Positions 1-8,110 of a stretch of 57,581 nt of DNA are shown here, piece after piece. The notes beneath the pieces are model-generated. The model searched no databases. It had not been told where the DNA came from and saw nothing but the letters and a program-made list of their open reading frames with translations. Location of the stretch: positions 1 through 57,581 of the forward strand of contig NZ_BBPO01000019.1 of the NCBI RefSeq assembly GCF_000787815.1, in the 5' to 3' direction. The position numbers were made by a program, and so were the translations under genes. How positions within the stretch are numbered: the first letter of the stretch is position 1; each line of letters begins with the position of its first letter. Source of the stretch: Streptacidiphilus neutrinimicus (GTDB taxonomy: Bacteria; Actinomycetota; Actinomycetes; Streptomycetales; Streptomycetaceae).

Positions 1-80
1 AACTCCGGCCCAACAAACTCCGGGAGCCGCTCCGCTCCGCGTCGATGCCCCGTCAAGGCGGCGCGGAGCGGCCCTCGGCC

Positions 81-116
81 ACAGACAGCTCCACCACAGA
101 CAGCTCCACCACAGAC
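81..116. repeat. 15-bp tandem repeat (2.4 copies) upstream of the sulfonate transporter
   Basis: The unit acagacagctccacc occurs at 81-95 and 96-110 and is followed by a partial third copy at 111-116. It lies in the leader just before the ATPase gene. Bases 1-152 show no convincing end of an upstream gene. The repeat could be read through if translation started further upstream, but the strong ribosome site at 141-146 argues that it is untranslated. Confidence 0.75.
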
Positions 117-152
117 TTCCCCCGACCGCAGCCAGTACCAGGAGGTGACCGC

Positions 153-935
153 ATGACCGCCCTGCTGACCGAGGCCACCCCAGTGGTCGACACCGCCGTC
201 CGGCTCGACCACGTCACCAAGTCCTTCGGCCGCAACAGCGCGGCCCACGTCGTCCTGGACGACATCACCCTGAACGTCGCCCCGGGCGAGTTCGTCTGCC
301 TTCTCGGCGCCTCCGGCTGCGGCAAGTCCACCCTGCTCAACCTCGTCGCAGGCCTGGACCAGCCCACCTCCGGCAGCATCGACGTCCCCGGCGGCCGCAC
401 CGCGCTGATGTTCCAGGAACACGCACTCTTCCCCTGGCTGACCGCGGGGCAGAACATCGAGCTGGCCCTGCGCCTGCGCGGCGTGCCGCGCGGCGAGCGC
501 CGCGCCGAGGCCCAGCGCCTGCTGGAGCTGGTGCGCCTCAGCGGCGCCCACGGCAAGCGCGTCCACGAGCTCTCCGGCGGCATGCGCCAGCGCGTCGCCA
601 TGGCCCGCGCGCTGGCCCAGGACGCCAAGGTACTGCTGATGGACGAGCCCTTCGCCGCACTCGACGCCATCACCCGCGACGTCCTGCACGAGGAGCTCAT
701 CCAGATCTGGGACGAGACGAACCTCTCCGTCCTGTTCGTCACCCACAACGTGCGCGAGGCCGTCCGCCTCGCCCAGCGTGTGGTGCTGCTCTCCTCCCGC
801 CCCGGGCGGATCGCCGAGGAGTGGGCCATCGACCTGCCCCAGCCGCGCCGCATCGAGTCGACCGGCGTGGCCGACCTCGCGGTGGAGATCACCGACAAGC
901 TCCGAGGGGAGATCCGCCGCCATGTCCAGCACTGA
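153..935 (+). CDS. ssuB: ABC transporter ATP-binding protein, aliphatic sulfonate/nitrate/taurine type (SsuB-like)
   Basis: This is a cytoplasmic ATPase of 260 residues that would power import of an organosulfur or related anion. It shows Walker A GASGCGKST (about 52-60), the Q-loop in MFQEHALFPW (about 86-95), the signature LSGGMRQR (140-147), Walker B VLLMDEP (160-166) and the switch His in VTHN. The EHALFPW and LDAITRDVLHEEL stretches are typical of the SsuB/TauB/NrtD group. The ATG at 153 is chosen because ggaggtgacc stands just upstream; an in-frame ATG at 45 would add a low-complexity leader. The downstream permease overlaps by 14 bases, and a sirohydrochlorin chelatase follows, which points to sulfur assimilation. 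The substrate-binding protein should lie upstream of the window. Nitrate or taurine remain possible substrates. Confidence 0.85.
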   Translation: MTALLTEATPVVDTAVRLDHVTKSFGRNSAAHVVLDDITLNVAPGEFVCLLGASGCGKSTLLNLVAGLDQPTSGSIDVPGGRTALMFQEHALFPWLTAGQNIELALRLRGVPRGERRAEAQRLLELVRLSGAHGKRVHELSGGMRQRVAMARALAQDAKVLLMDEPFAALDAITRDVLHEELIQIWDETNLSVLFVTHNVREAVRLAQRVVLLSSRPGRIAEEWAIDLPQPRRIESTGVADLAVEITDKLRGEIRRHVQH

Positions 936-1815
936 CCTCAAGCCCGCCGAGACGACCTCCGACGTCTCCGACATCAGCGCCGGCCTGGACGCGCTGGAGA
1001 CCCAGACCGTCGAACGGACCCCGTTCATCCGGGTGTTCACCGGCAAGGTGCTGCCGCCGCTGATCGCCGTCGCCCTGGTGCTGCTGGTCTGGCAGCTGGC
1101 GTACTCCGCGCACCTCAAGCGCCCGGACCTGCTGCCCAGCCCGCTCGACGTGTGGGACAGCCTGCACCAGCAGTGGGTGCAGGGCACGATCCTCTCGGTC
1201 ATCTGGACCTCCCTCTCCCGAGGTGTGCTGGGTTTCCTGATCTCCGTCCTCATCGGCACGCCGATCGGCCTGCTCGTCGCCCGGGTCAAGCCCGTCCGCG
1301 CGGCGATCGGCCCGATCCTGTCCGGCCTGCAGTCGATCCCCTCGGTGGCCTGGGTGCCCGCCGCCGTCATCTGGTTCGGCCTGTCCAACGCCACCATCTA
1401 CGCCGTCGTCCTGCTCGGCGCCGTCCCCTCGATCGCCAACGGCCTCGTCGCCGGCGTCGACCAGGTCCAGCCGATCTATCTGCGGGCCGGCCGCACCCTC
1501 GGCGCCACCGGCCTGCGCGGTGTCCGGCACGTCCTGCTGCCCGCCGCCCTGCCCGGCTACGTCGCCGGACTCAAGCAGGGCTGGGCCTTCTCCTGGCGCT
1601 CCCTCATGGCGGCCGAACTCATCGCCAGCTCCCCGGCCCTGGGCCTCGGCCTGGGAGCGCAGCTGGAGTTCTCCCGCGAGAACCTCGACATGCCCGGCGT
1701 CCTCGCCACCATCATCCTGATCCTGCTGGTCGGCATCGGCATCGAACTGCTCATCTTCAACCCGATCGAGCGACGCGTGCTGCGCTCCCGCGGCCTGCTG
1801 ACGGCGCGGCGGTGA
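922..1815 (+). CDS. ssuC: ABC transporter permease, sulfonate type (SsuC-like)
   Basis: This is an integral membrane permease of 297 residues in the BPD_transp_1 family. It has a cytoplasmic N-terminus of about 45 residues, then about six hydrophobic segments. The coupling motif EAA...G is present in modified form in AGRTLGATGLRGVRHVLLPA, followed by the conserved GWAFSWRSLMAAELI region seen in SsuC/TauC/NrtB proteins. The ATG at 922 lies inside the end of the ATPase gene, giving a 14-base overlap and implying translational coupling. Together with the ATPase it forms a half-cassette whose binding protein is outside the window. Substrate assignment is inferred from family resemblance and the neighbouring sirohydrochlorin chelatase. 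Confidence 0.85.
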   Translation: MSSTDLKPAETTSDVSDISAGLDALETQTVERTPFIRVFTGKVLPPLIAVALVLLVWQLAYSAHLKRPDLLPSPLDVWDSLHQQWVQGTILSVIWTSLSRGVLGFLISVLIGTPIGLLVARVKPVRAAIGPILSGLQSIPSVAWVPAAVIWFGLSNATIYAVVLLGAVPSIANGLVAGVDQVQPIYLRAGRTLGATGLRGVRHVLLPAALPGYVAGLKQGWAFSWRSLMAAELIASSPALGLGLGAQLEFSRENLDMPGVLATIILILLVGIGIELLIFNPIERRVLRSRGLLTARR

Positions 1816-1819
1816 CCTG

Positions 1820-2575
1820 ATGGACGAGGCCCGCCTGCTCCTTCTCGCCCACGGCAGCCGCGACCCGCGGCACGCCGCGACGATGGACGCGCTCGTCGCC
1901 CAGGCCCGCGCGCTGCGCCCCGGCCTGGACGTGCGCGTCGGCTACCTCGACCACTGCGCCCCGCGGATCCCGCGCACGCTGGAGCAGTTGGCCGAGGAGG
2001 GGGACGGGCCCGTCGTGGCGGTGCCGATGCTGCTGGCGCGCGCCTACCACGCCAAGACCGACATCCCCGGCGTGCTGCGGGAGACCGCGGCGCGGCTGCC
2101 ACGGCTGACCGTCCACCTGGCCGACGTGCTCGGGCCCTCGCCGCTGCTGTGGCGCGCGCTGGAGCGCCGCCTGGCCGAGGTGGGCGTCCGCCCCGCACCC
2201 GACACCGGCGTCGTCCTGGCCTCCGCCGGCTCCTCCGATCCGGCCGCCAACGCGGCGACCCTGGCGACCGCCGCCGCGTGGCAGCGGGCGGCGGGCTGGG
2301 GAGGCGTGGCCGTGGCCCACGCCTCCGCCGCGCCCCCGACGGTGGCCGAGGCGGCGGAGCTCCTGCGCACACAGGGCCTGCGCCGACTCGCCGTCGCCCC
2401 CTACCTCCTGGCCCCCGGCCTGCTGCCGGACCGCATCGCCGCCCAAGCGGCGACGGCGGACATCGCCGCCGTCGCCGCGCCCATCGGCGCGTCCCCCGAC
2501 CTCGCCGAGTTGCTCCTGCAACGCTACGCCGAGGCACTGACAACGCGCCCCGCGCGCCTCGCCGCCACCGCGTAG
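1820..2575 (+). CDS. Sirohydrochlorin chelatase family protein (CbiX/SirB-like)
   Basis: The protein has 251 residues in two CbiX-type halves. The first begins LLLLAHGSRDPRH, where the early His is the family's metal-binding residue, and continues with VPMLLARAYHAKTDIP, which supplies a second His. The second half has the related pattern ASAGSSDPAAN and VAPYLLAPGLLPDR but lacks the same His pair. Members insert ferrous iron (siroheme) or cobalt (cobalamin) into sirohydrochlorin. The gene starts five bases after the permease stop, in the same operon. Siroheme is the cofactor of sulfite reductase, so the iron route is the likely role here; this is inference from context. Confidence 0.85.
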   Translation: MDEARLLLLAHGSRDPRHAATMDALVAQARALRPGLDVRVGYLDHCAPRIPRTLEQLAEEGDGPVVAVPMLLARAYHAKTDIPGVLRETAARLPRLTVHLADVLGPSPLLWRALERRLAEVGVRPAPDTGVVLASAGSSDPAANAATLATAAAWQRAAGWGGVAVAHASAAPPTVAEAAELLRTQGLRRLAVAPYLLAPGLLPDRIAAQAATADIAAVAAPIGASPDLAELLLQRYAEALTTRPARLAATA

Positions 2576-2597
2576 CCGAGCGCCGGCGCACGTCGCG

Positions 2598-2998
2598 TCA
2601 GAGGGCGATCCAGTACCGGCGCTTCCTCCCGTGGGCACAGGTCTCGCGCACATCCTCCAGGACGCCGCCGTTGCGCTCGATCGTGCGCGCGGAGGCCTCG
2701 TGGTCGTCGTCATGGGTGAGCATCGCGCCCGGCGCCCACGGCACCACGCCCCGCCCCCGGACGGCCGGGCCCACGCTGTAGCCGGTGCGACCCCCCGATG
2801 TCGGGACGAGCCGCCCCTAGACCCGGACGGCAAAGCCTTGGCAGCGTCCAGATCGAGATCGGCGGCCAGGCGCAGGCCGCTGCCGTCGTGGTGGGCGCCG
2901 ACCGGCCACTCCTCGCGGGCAGCGAGCCACGAGCCGTGCAGACGGGGGGCGGGCGACAGCGGCTCCGGCATGGGCGTGAGACTGACGGCCGCCCTCAC
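2598..2998 (-). pseudogene. Decayed GNAT-family N-acetyltransferase
   Basis: On the minus strand two pieces of one acetyltransferase survive in different frames. The N-terminal piece (about 2830-2998) reads VSLTPMPEPLSPAPRLHGSW then LAAREEWPVGAHHDGSGLRL. The C-terminal piece (2598-2790) reads GYSVGPAVRGRG, then EASARTIERNGGVLEDVRET, and ends RRYWIAL. The acetyl-CoA-binding core between GRG and the ASARTIERNGG helix is shortened, with a deletion after RGRG, and the centre is out of frame. Intact relatives are about 180 residues. Possible GTG start at 2998. Enzyme activity is unlikely. Confidence 0.7.
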
Positions 2999-3019
2999 CG
3001 GGACGCCGGGAGAGCAGCG

Positions 3020-3050
3020 GAGGGCCGCAGCCGGATCGGCTGCGGCCCTC
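3020..3050. terminator. Hairpin terminator after the MMPL gene
   Basis: This is a perfect 14-bp stem (gagggccgcagccg with cggctgcggccctc) closed by the loop gat. It sits 26 bases beyond the stop of the minus-strand MMPL gene. There is no strong T-tract on either side, as is usual in GC-rich actinomycetes. Confidence 0.75.
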
Positions 3051-3075
3051 TCTGTGCGGGAGTACTGACGCGGAC

Positions 3076-5241
3076 TCAGCGGTGGCTGGGGTCCAGCTCG
3101 TCGTCCTCGGAGCGGGCGCCCGCAGAGGAGGCGACGACGAGGCTGCCCTCCGCCTTGCGGCGGTCGGCGTGGCCCGGCCACCAGGCGGCGTGACCGACGA
3201 GAGCGGTCAGCGACGGCGTGAAGAACATGGCCATCACGAAGGCGGCGATCACGATGCCGATGGCGATCGAGAAGCCCATCTCCGAGAAGAGCGAGTTCCC
3301 GGCCAGCATCATCGAGGCGAAGGTACCGGCGAGGATCGCACCGGCCGCCGCGACCGTCGGACCGGCGTGACGCAGCGCCTGGGCGGCTGCCTCACGCGGC
3401 TCGCGGCCCTCGCGGGCCTCCTCGCGCAGTCGGGAGATCATCAGGATGTTGTAGTCCGTCCCGATGGCGACGACGAACAGGTAGATGAAGACCGGCAGCA
3501 TGAACATCAGGCCGCTCTGGTGGTCCAGGTGCTGGAAGACCAGCACCGTCGACCCGAGGGTGGCGGCGAAGCCGAGACCCACCGAGGCCATGAGGTACCA
3601 GGGCGCGACGACGCTGCGCAGCATCAGGCCGAGGATCAGCATGATCAGCACCGCGGCGACGGGGAAGACCACGGAGTAGTCGCGGTCGATCGCCTTCTGG
3701 ATGTCGGCGTAGATGGCGGTCACACCGCCGACCATCGCCTTGGTCCCGTTGGGCGCGTTGGCATGGACGACGTCGCGCAGCTTTCCGACCGTGTCCATGG
3801 CCTGGCTGCTCTGCGGGTCGTTGCTGAGCACGACGCTGATGTCGGCCGTGGTGCCCTGCGGGTTGTACTTCGCAGGGGCGACGCTGGAGACCCCGGAGAT
3901 GTCCAGCTTCGAGGCCAGCCCCTGGACCGCGCTCTGGTCGAGCGGGGTCGAGCTGGTGACGAACACGTCGGTCGGGGTGGCGGCGCCGGCGCTGTAGGCC
4001 TTCGCGATGGTGTCCTGGACGACCATCGACTCCACGGTCTTCGGCATCGAGCCGGAGGCGAAGTCGAAGCTCGCCTTGTACGTGGTGGCCACCAGGGCGA
4101 CCGCGACCATGAGCACGCCGGAGACGACGGCGACCAGCGCCGGGCGGCGCTTGACGGTGTTGCCGACCGCGGCGAAGCGGGAGCCCTCCGGCTCGACGCG
4201 CCAGTTCTTCGACGGCCAGAACAGCACGCGCGGCGGGATCCAGGAGAAGACGGCGGGCACCAGGGTCAGACCGGCGATCAGGGTGACGCCGACGGAGATC
4301 GCCAGCGACGGGCCCATCTGCTTCAGGAAGGAGATGGAGGACAGGCACAGCGCGAGGAAGGCGATGATCACGGTTCCGGCGGCGGATGCGATGGCCTCGC
4401 CGACGCGGCCGACCGCGTTGATCATGGCTTCCTTGTGGTCCTCGCCGGCCCGCAGCCGTTCGCGGTAGCGGAACATCAGGAAGAGGATGTAGTCCGTGCC
4501 GACGCCGAACAGGACGACGATGAGGATGCCCGAGACCGAGGCGTTGTAGCTGAGGTTGAGCGCGGAGGTGACGTCGGCGATCAGGCCGTTCGCCGCCACC
4601 AGCACCACGCCGATCAGCAGGATCGGCAGGAGCGCCATCAGGGGCGCCCGGAAGATGAGCAGCATCGCCAGGATGATGATGACGAAGGTGCCCATGCCGA
4701 TGATGGCCTGGCCGGTCTTGTTGGAGTCGGCCTGGTCCAGCACCTGCGCGGCCGAGCCGCCGACCTTGGCGGTCAGGCTGGTCCCCTTGGTCAGGTCCGC
4801 GAGGTCGGCGCGGATCGCCTTGGCCGCGTCGGACATCTTGGTCTGGTCCGACTGGTTCTGGCCGAGGTTGACCATCCCCAGGCCGTAGAGGCCGTCCTTG
4901 GAGAACGGCCCGGTGATGACGCCCTTGTTGAGCGGGATGTCCGTCTTGGCGGACAGCTCCTTGTCGACCGTCGCGACCAGCGCCTTGTCGGCGGGCTCAA
5001 GGGGCTTCCCCTCGGCGCGCTGGAAGAGGATCTCCGCGCCCGGCGTGAACTGGTGCGGGAAAGCCGACTGCTGGAGCTCCATCGCCTGGATGGACTCGTA
5101 GCTCTTCGGCAGGAAGCTGCTCTCGTCGCTGTTGGACGTCAGCGTCGGCGCCGACATCGCGATGGCGACGGCGGCCACGATCCAAGTGATCAGTGTCCAG
5201 AACGGGTGTCGGACGACAACCCGCCCGATCCGGTGAAACAT
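3076..5241 (-). CDS. MMPL-family (RND superfamily) membrane exporter
   Basis: The protein has 721 residues with the duplicated MMPL layout. A first transmembrane helix (about 12-31) is followed by a large extracytoplasmic loop, a block of about five helices (about 175-340) and a short cytoplasmic loop. A second helix (about 370-390), a second large loop and a final helix block follow. The motifs GTDYILFLMFRYRE and GTDYNILMISRLREE are the paired GxxxDY-type proton-relay signatures of TM4 and TM10. The ATG at 5241 is preceded by ggagggg. Such exporters move lipids, polyketides or drugs; the substrate cannot be read from sequence. A palindromic operator at 5364-5381 and a TetR gene just upstream in the same direction suggest local repression. 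Confidence 0.9.
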   Translation of the reverse strand: MFHRIGRVVVRHPFWTLITWIVAAVAIAMSAPTLTSNSDESSFLPKSYESIQAMELQQSAFPHQFTPGAEILFQRAEGKPLEPADKALVATVDKELSAKTDIPLNKGVITGPFSKDGLYGLGMVNLGQNQSDQTKMSDAAKAIRADLADLTKGTSLTAKVGGSAAQVLDQADSNKTGQAIIGMGTFVIIILAMLLIFRAPLMALLPILLIGVVLVAANGLIADVTSALNLSYNASVSGILIVVLFGVGTDYILFLMFRYRERLRAGEDHKEAMINAVGRVGEAIASAAGTVIIAFLALCLSSISFLKQMGPSLAISVGVTLIAGLTLVPAVFSWIPPRVLFWPSKNWRVEPEGSRFAAVGNTVKRRPALVAVVSGVLMVAVALVATTYKASFDFASGSMPKTVESMVVQDTIAKAYSAGAATPTDVFVTSSTPLDQSAVQGLASKLDISGVSSVAPAKYNPQGTTADISVVLSNDPQSSQAMDTVGKLRDVVHANAPNGTKAMVGGVTAIYADIQKAIDRDYSVVFPVAAVLIMLILGLMLRSVVAPWYLMASVGLGFAATLGSTVLVFQHLDHQSGLMFMLPVFIYLFVVAIGTDYNILMISRLREEAREGREPREAAAQALRHAGPTVAAAGAILAGTFASMMLAGNSLFSEMGFSIAIGIVIAAFVMAMFFTPSLTALVGHAAWWPGHADRRKAEGSLVVASSAGARSEDDELDPSHR

Positions 5242-5547
5242 GTCGATTGCCCCTCCACGGCATGGATCACCGCCGCCCCGGGTGAGGTCGTGGGCAGGGC
5301 GATCTGGCCACCCGACGATTCGGACGGCAGGAAAGTTCGTAGTTCGAGCATCCTAAGAAACCTACTTGCCGACCGGCAAGTCAGTTCCCACCCAGGTCTG
5401 CCTCGATCATCTTCCCTGCCCCCGGTGGCCGCCGTCCTCGTCCCCCGGGTGGATCCGTCTCCTGCTCAGGGTGGAGATCGACCCTGGTGTCCGACTCCGG
5501 GTCGGCTCGACCCGGGCTTCGGCGCTCCTTGACCCGGGCTTTCGGCG
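5242..5547. other. Intergenic region between tetR and mmpL
   Basis: This 306-base stretch holds no gene I can support. It carries the mmpL ribosome site next to 5241, the palindrome at 5364-5381 and, beside the tetR stop, a near-perfect direct repeat of about 18 bases (5509-5526 and 5531-5549). The part around 5335-5365 is less GC-rich and is the likely place for the mmpL promoter, but I see no clear -35/-10 pair. Confidence 0.5.
5364..5381. promoter_or_regulatory. Palindromic TetR-type operator upstream of mmpL
   Basis: The sequence acttgccgaccggcaagt has perfect 8-bp arms around a 2-bp centre. It lies about 120 bases upstream of the mmpL start and about 170 bases beyond the tetR stop. Its length and symmetry are those of TetR-family operators that control adjacent exporters. 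Binding by the neighbouring TetR protein is inference. Confidence 0.65.
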
Positions 5548-5549
5548 CT
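5509..5549. repeat. Adjacent direct repeat at the end of tetR
   Basis: The string gacccgggcttcggcgct (5509-5526) recurs as gacccgggctttcggcgct at 5531-5549, with one inserted T. The second copy overlaps the tetR stop codon, so the repeat looks like a duplication of the gene's tail end. Confidence 0.6.
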
Positions 5550-6147
5550 ACTCGCCCAGGAGCCGGCGCAGCGACCGGCGGGCGCGCTGCGGCGCGGCGG
5601 GATCCCCCTGGAGCTGGAGGAAGTGGTTCAGCGCCAGCATGATCCCGACGAGGTCGTAGACGAGCTGCCCGACGTCGGTGTCGGCGGGCAGCTCCCCGCC
5701 GTGGACGGCCAGCCGCGCCTGGATCCGCAGGTCCCGCTGCCAGACCGCGCTCAGCCCTGCGATGGCGTCACGGACCGGCCCGCCGCGGTCGTCGAACTCC
5801 GTCGCCGCCGCGGTGAAGAAGCAGCCGCCCGGCAGCACGTGCCGTTCCAGATAGGCGACCCACGCCTCGCACATCGCCCGCAGCCGCGCCAGCCCGGCCG
5901 GGACGTCGTGCACGCGCTCCGGCACCTCGCGCGTGAACACGTCCGCCGCCTCGTCCACCACGGCCAGCTGCAGGGTCTCCTTGGTGCCGAAGTGGCCGAT
6001 CACCCCCGCCTTGCTCATCCCGAGGTCGGTGGCCAGGCGCCCGATGGTCAGACCCTCCAGCCCCTCCATGGAGGCGATCTCCAGGCCGCGGTCCACGATG
6101 CGCCGCCGGGTGAGGCGGGTCTCGGCGACGGACTTCCTCGGGCTCAT
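5548..6147 (-). CDS. TetR/AcrR-family transcriptional repressor
   Basis: The protein has 199 residues. An N-terminal helix-turn-helix domain (about 12-58) contains RRRIVDRGLEIASMEGLEGL, then IGRLATDLGMSKAGVIGHFG and TKETLQLAVVDEAADVF. A C-terminal ligand domain follows with a family-typical LPGGCFFTAAATEFDDRGGP segment. I start at the ATG at 6147 (MSPRKSVAET); an in-frame ATG at 6174 would add nine residues, and neither has a strong ribosome site. It is co-directional with the MMPL exporter 306 bases downstream and divergent from the ketoacyl synthase III gene. It probably represses the exporter through the palindrome at 5364-5381. The ligand is unknown. Confidence 0.85.
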   Translation of the reverse strand: MSPRKSVAETRLTRRRIVDRGLEIASMEGLEGLTIGRLATDLGMSKAGVIGHFGTKETLQLAVVDEAADVFTREVPERVHDVPAGLARLRAMCEAWVAYLERHVLPGGCFFTAAATEFDDRGGPVRDAIAGLSAVWQRDLRIQARLAVHGGELPADTDVGQLVYDLVGIMLALNHFLQLQGDPAAPQRARRSLRRLLGE

Positions 6148-6185
6148 GGGTGCACATGCTACCCACCCGACCACCTCTTAGCTTC

Positions 6186-6206
6186 CGAACGATCGGTTGC
6201 TATATT
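6186..6206. promoter_or_regulatory. Candidate divergent promoter/operator between tetR and the ketoacyl synthase gene
   Basis: The 130-base gap between the two start codons is AT-rich for this genome around gaacgatcggttgc and tatatt. TATATT at 6201-6206 could be a -10 box for the plus-strand gene; no good -35 is visible. The partly symmetric aacgatcggtt resembles TetR half-sites but is not a perfect palindrome. Confidence 0.3.
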
Positions 6207-6277
6207 CACGGCGGCCGGGCGTCGCCTTCTTGCTCGCGTCCTGCTTCAGCCCCGCTTGAGCCCTGGAGAGAAGACCT

Positions 6278-7234
6278 GTGTCTGGTTCCCGCATCACCGC
6301 GCTCGGCCACTACCAGCCCTCCCGCATCCTGACCAACCTCGACCTCGAGCAGCTCGTCGAGACGAACGACGCCTGGATCCGGCAGCGGACGGGCATCGTG
6401 ACGCGCCGCATCGCCGCCGAGGAGGAGACGGTCGCCGACATGGCCGCCGAGGCGGCGGCCAAGGCGCTGGCGGCCTCCGGTCTGGAGCCGTCCGACATCG
6501 GCCTGATCACCGTCGCCACCTGCAGCAACCGGGACCGCTGCCCCTCGACGGCGGCTCAGGTCGCCGCCCGGCTCGGCATCCACTCCGCCGTCTGCTTCGA
6601 CCTCAACAACGGCTGCGCCGGCTTCTGCACCGCGCTCGCCACCGCCGACCACACCCTGCGCGCGGGCGCCGCGAAGCACGCGCTGGTGATCGGGGCGGAG
6701 AAGATGTCGGACGTGGTGGAGTGGACCGACCGCAGCACCTGCATCCTGCTGGGCGACGGTGCGGGCGTGGCCGTGCTCAGCGCGACGGACGATCCGGAGG
6801 ACGCGGGCGGCGTCGGCCCCGTGGTCTGGGGCTCCGACCCGACGCGTGCCGACGCGGTCCGCCTGATGGGCTCGTGGCAGCCCCGCTTCGCCCAGGAGGG
6901 TCAGTCGGTCTTCCGCTGGGCGACCAGCGAGCTGCCCGCGATCGCCCGCGAGGCCTGCGCCCGCGCCGGCCTCACCCCGGCCGACCTCGGCGGCGTGGTC
7001 ACCCACCAGGCGAACCTGCGCATCATCGAGTCCCTCACCCGCCAGTTGGGCCTCCCGGACGACGTCGTCATCGCCCGCGACATCGTCGAGTCCGGCAACA
7101 CCTCGGCGGCGTCGGTGCCGCTGGCGCTCTCCAAGCTGGTCGAGTCCGGCGAGCTCCCCTCCGGCTCCCCGGTCCTCCTCTTCGCCTTCGGCGGCGGCCT
7201 CTCCTGGGCCGGACAGGTCATCACCTGCCCGTGA
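6278..7234 (+). CDS. Ketoacyl-ACP synthase III family protein (FabH-like)
   Basis: This thiolase-fold protein of 318 residues has the complete KAS III triad: Cys113 in NNGCAGFCTAL, His243 in VTHQANLRIIES and Asn274 in ESGNTSAASVPLA. KAS III enzymes condense an acyl-CoA starter with malonyl-ACP. The start is the GTG at 6278 behind ggagag. It stands alone, not in a fab operon, and is divergent from tetR, so it is probably a secondary or specialised synthase rather than the housekeeping FabH. The environment of the nucleophile (NNGCAGF instead of NAACAGF) and the CSNRDRCPS loop differ from Escherichia coli FabH and may reflect another starter unit. Confidence 0.88.
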   Translation: MSGSRITALGHYQPSRILTNLDLEQLVETNDAWIRQRTGIVTRRIAAEEETVADMAAEAAAKALAASGLEPSDIGLITVATCSNRDRCPSTAAQVAARLGIHSAVCFDLNNGCAGFCTALATADHTLRAGAAKHALVIGAEKMSDVVEWTDRSTCILLGDGAGVAVLSATDDPEDAGGVGPVVWGSDPTRADAVRLMGSWQPRFAQEGQSVFRWATSELPAIAREACARAGLTPADLGGVVTHQANLRIIESLTRQLGLPDDVVIARDIVESGNTSAASVPLALSKLVESGELPSGSPVLLFAFGGGLSWAGQVITCP

Positions 7235-7250
7235 TGCGGTAGCGCCGAAC

Positions 7251-7307
7251 CCCGGGGCGCGCGGCTCCGCCGCCACGCGGCCGGGCCGCGCCCGCGCGCG
7301 CCCCGGG
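7251..7307. terminator. Bidirectional hairpin between convergent genes
   Basis: A perfect 13-bp stem pairs cccggggcgcgcg (7251-7263) with its complement at 7295-7307. The 31-base loop contains a second G/C-rich hairpin. It separates the stop codons of the ketoacyl synthase and the exonuclease gene, so it can serve both strands. Confidence 0.65.
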
Positions 7308-7312
7308 AACGC

Positions 7313-8017
7313 CTAGCGCAGCGGCCAGGCGCCGTCCACGACCGCCTCCGGGTCCTTGCCCTTGCGCAGCCACTCCTGGAGGCCCGCCGCCCACTGCGCG
7401 TGCCAGGCGGTCTGACGTTCGTGCAGCTCTTCTGGAGCCGCCTCCCCGACCTGCGCCGGGTACTTCTCCCCCAGCGCCAGCGCGACGCGCACCGCGGCCA
7501 GCGCGTCCGCGCCCGCCTCATGGGCGTCGTCCAGGCGCACGCCGTACAGGGCGCTCGCGTTCTCCAGCGAACGCGAGCCCTTGCGGTACTTGTCCACGGC
7601 GCGGTCCACCACCAGCGGATCCACCACCGGGCCCACCGCCGCCCCGCCCAACTGCCGCTCCAACGACGGCAGATCGTGCCGCCGCAGCTCCGCTGCGAGC
7701 AGGCTGAGGTCGAAGGGGGCGTTGTAGACCACCACGGGTATGCCCGCACGCCAGTAGGCGACGAGCGCGGCCGCGACCTCGGCCGCCACGTCCCCGGCGG
7801 GGCGGCCCTCGGCGACCGCCTCCCGCGTGGTGATGCCGTGCACGGCCGTCGCCTCCGCCGGGATGGCCACGCCGGGATCGGCCAGCCACTCACGGCGGCG
7901 GACCGGCTCGCCCTCCTTGACCTCCACCAGCGCGGCCGTGACGATGCGTGACTCGGCCGGGTCGGTACCGGTGGTCTCCAGGTCGAAGCCGACCAGCATG
8001 TCGTGCAACCAGCTCAT
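7313..8017 (-). CDS. DnaQ-like 3'-5' exonuclease (DEDD superfamily)
   Basis: The protein has 234 residues with an RNase T/DnaQ exonuclease fold. Exo I is GFDLETTGTDP, with metal ligands Asp12 and Glu14. Exo II is YNAPFDLSLL. Exo III contains LDDAHEAGADALAA, where His and Asp fit the DEDDh pattern. The C-terminal ~60 residues form an extra helical tail not found in minimal DnaQ proteins. The ATG at 8017 follows agagga. It lies 93 bases downstream of the HEPN-domain gene on the same strand and may share its transcript. Members act in proofreading, RNA trimming or nucleotide-pool cleanup; the precise role is not visible. Confidence 0.85.
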   Translation of the reverse strand: MSWLHDMLVGFDLETTGTDPAESRIVTAALVEVKEGEPVRRREWLADPGVAIPAEATAVHGITTREAVAEGRPAGDVAAEVAAALVAYWRAGIPVVVYNAPFDLSLLAAELRRHDLPSLERQLGGAAVGPVVDPLVVDRAVDKYRKGSRSLENASALYGVRLDDAHEAGADALAAVRVALALGEKYPAQVGEAAPEELHERQTAWHAQWAAGLQEWLRKGKDPEAVVDGAWPLR

Positions 8018-8110
8018 CTAGCGCGTCCTCTCGTCCCGTCGGCCACCATCATCCCGTGCGGCACTGACAGGCCGACGGGCGGGTTCCGGCCACGGCCGCC
8101 CTGGCCGCGC

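Noticed and set aside
3082-5532. An 816-codon plus-strand frame antisense to the MMPL gene
   Set aside because: It has no recognisable domain, and the opposite frame is a complete MMPL protein with its own ribosome site.
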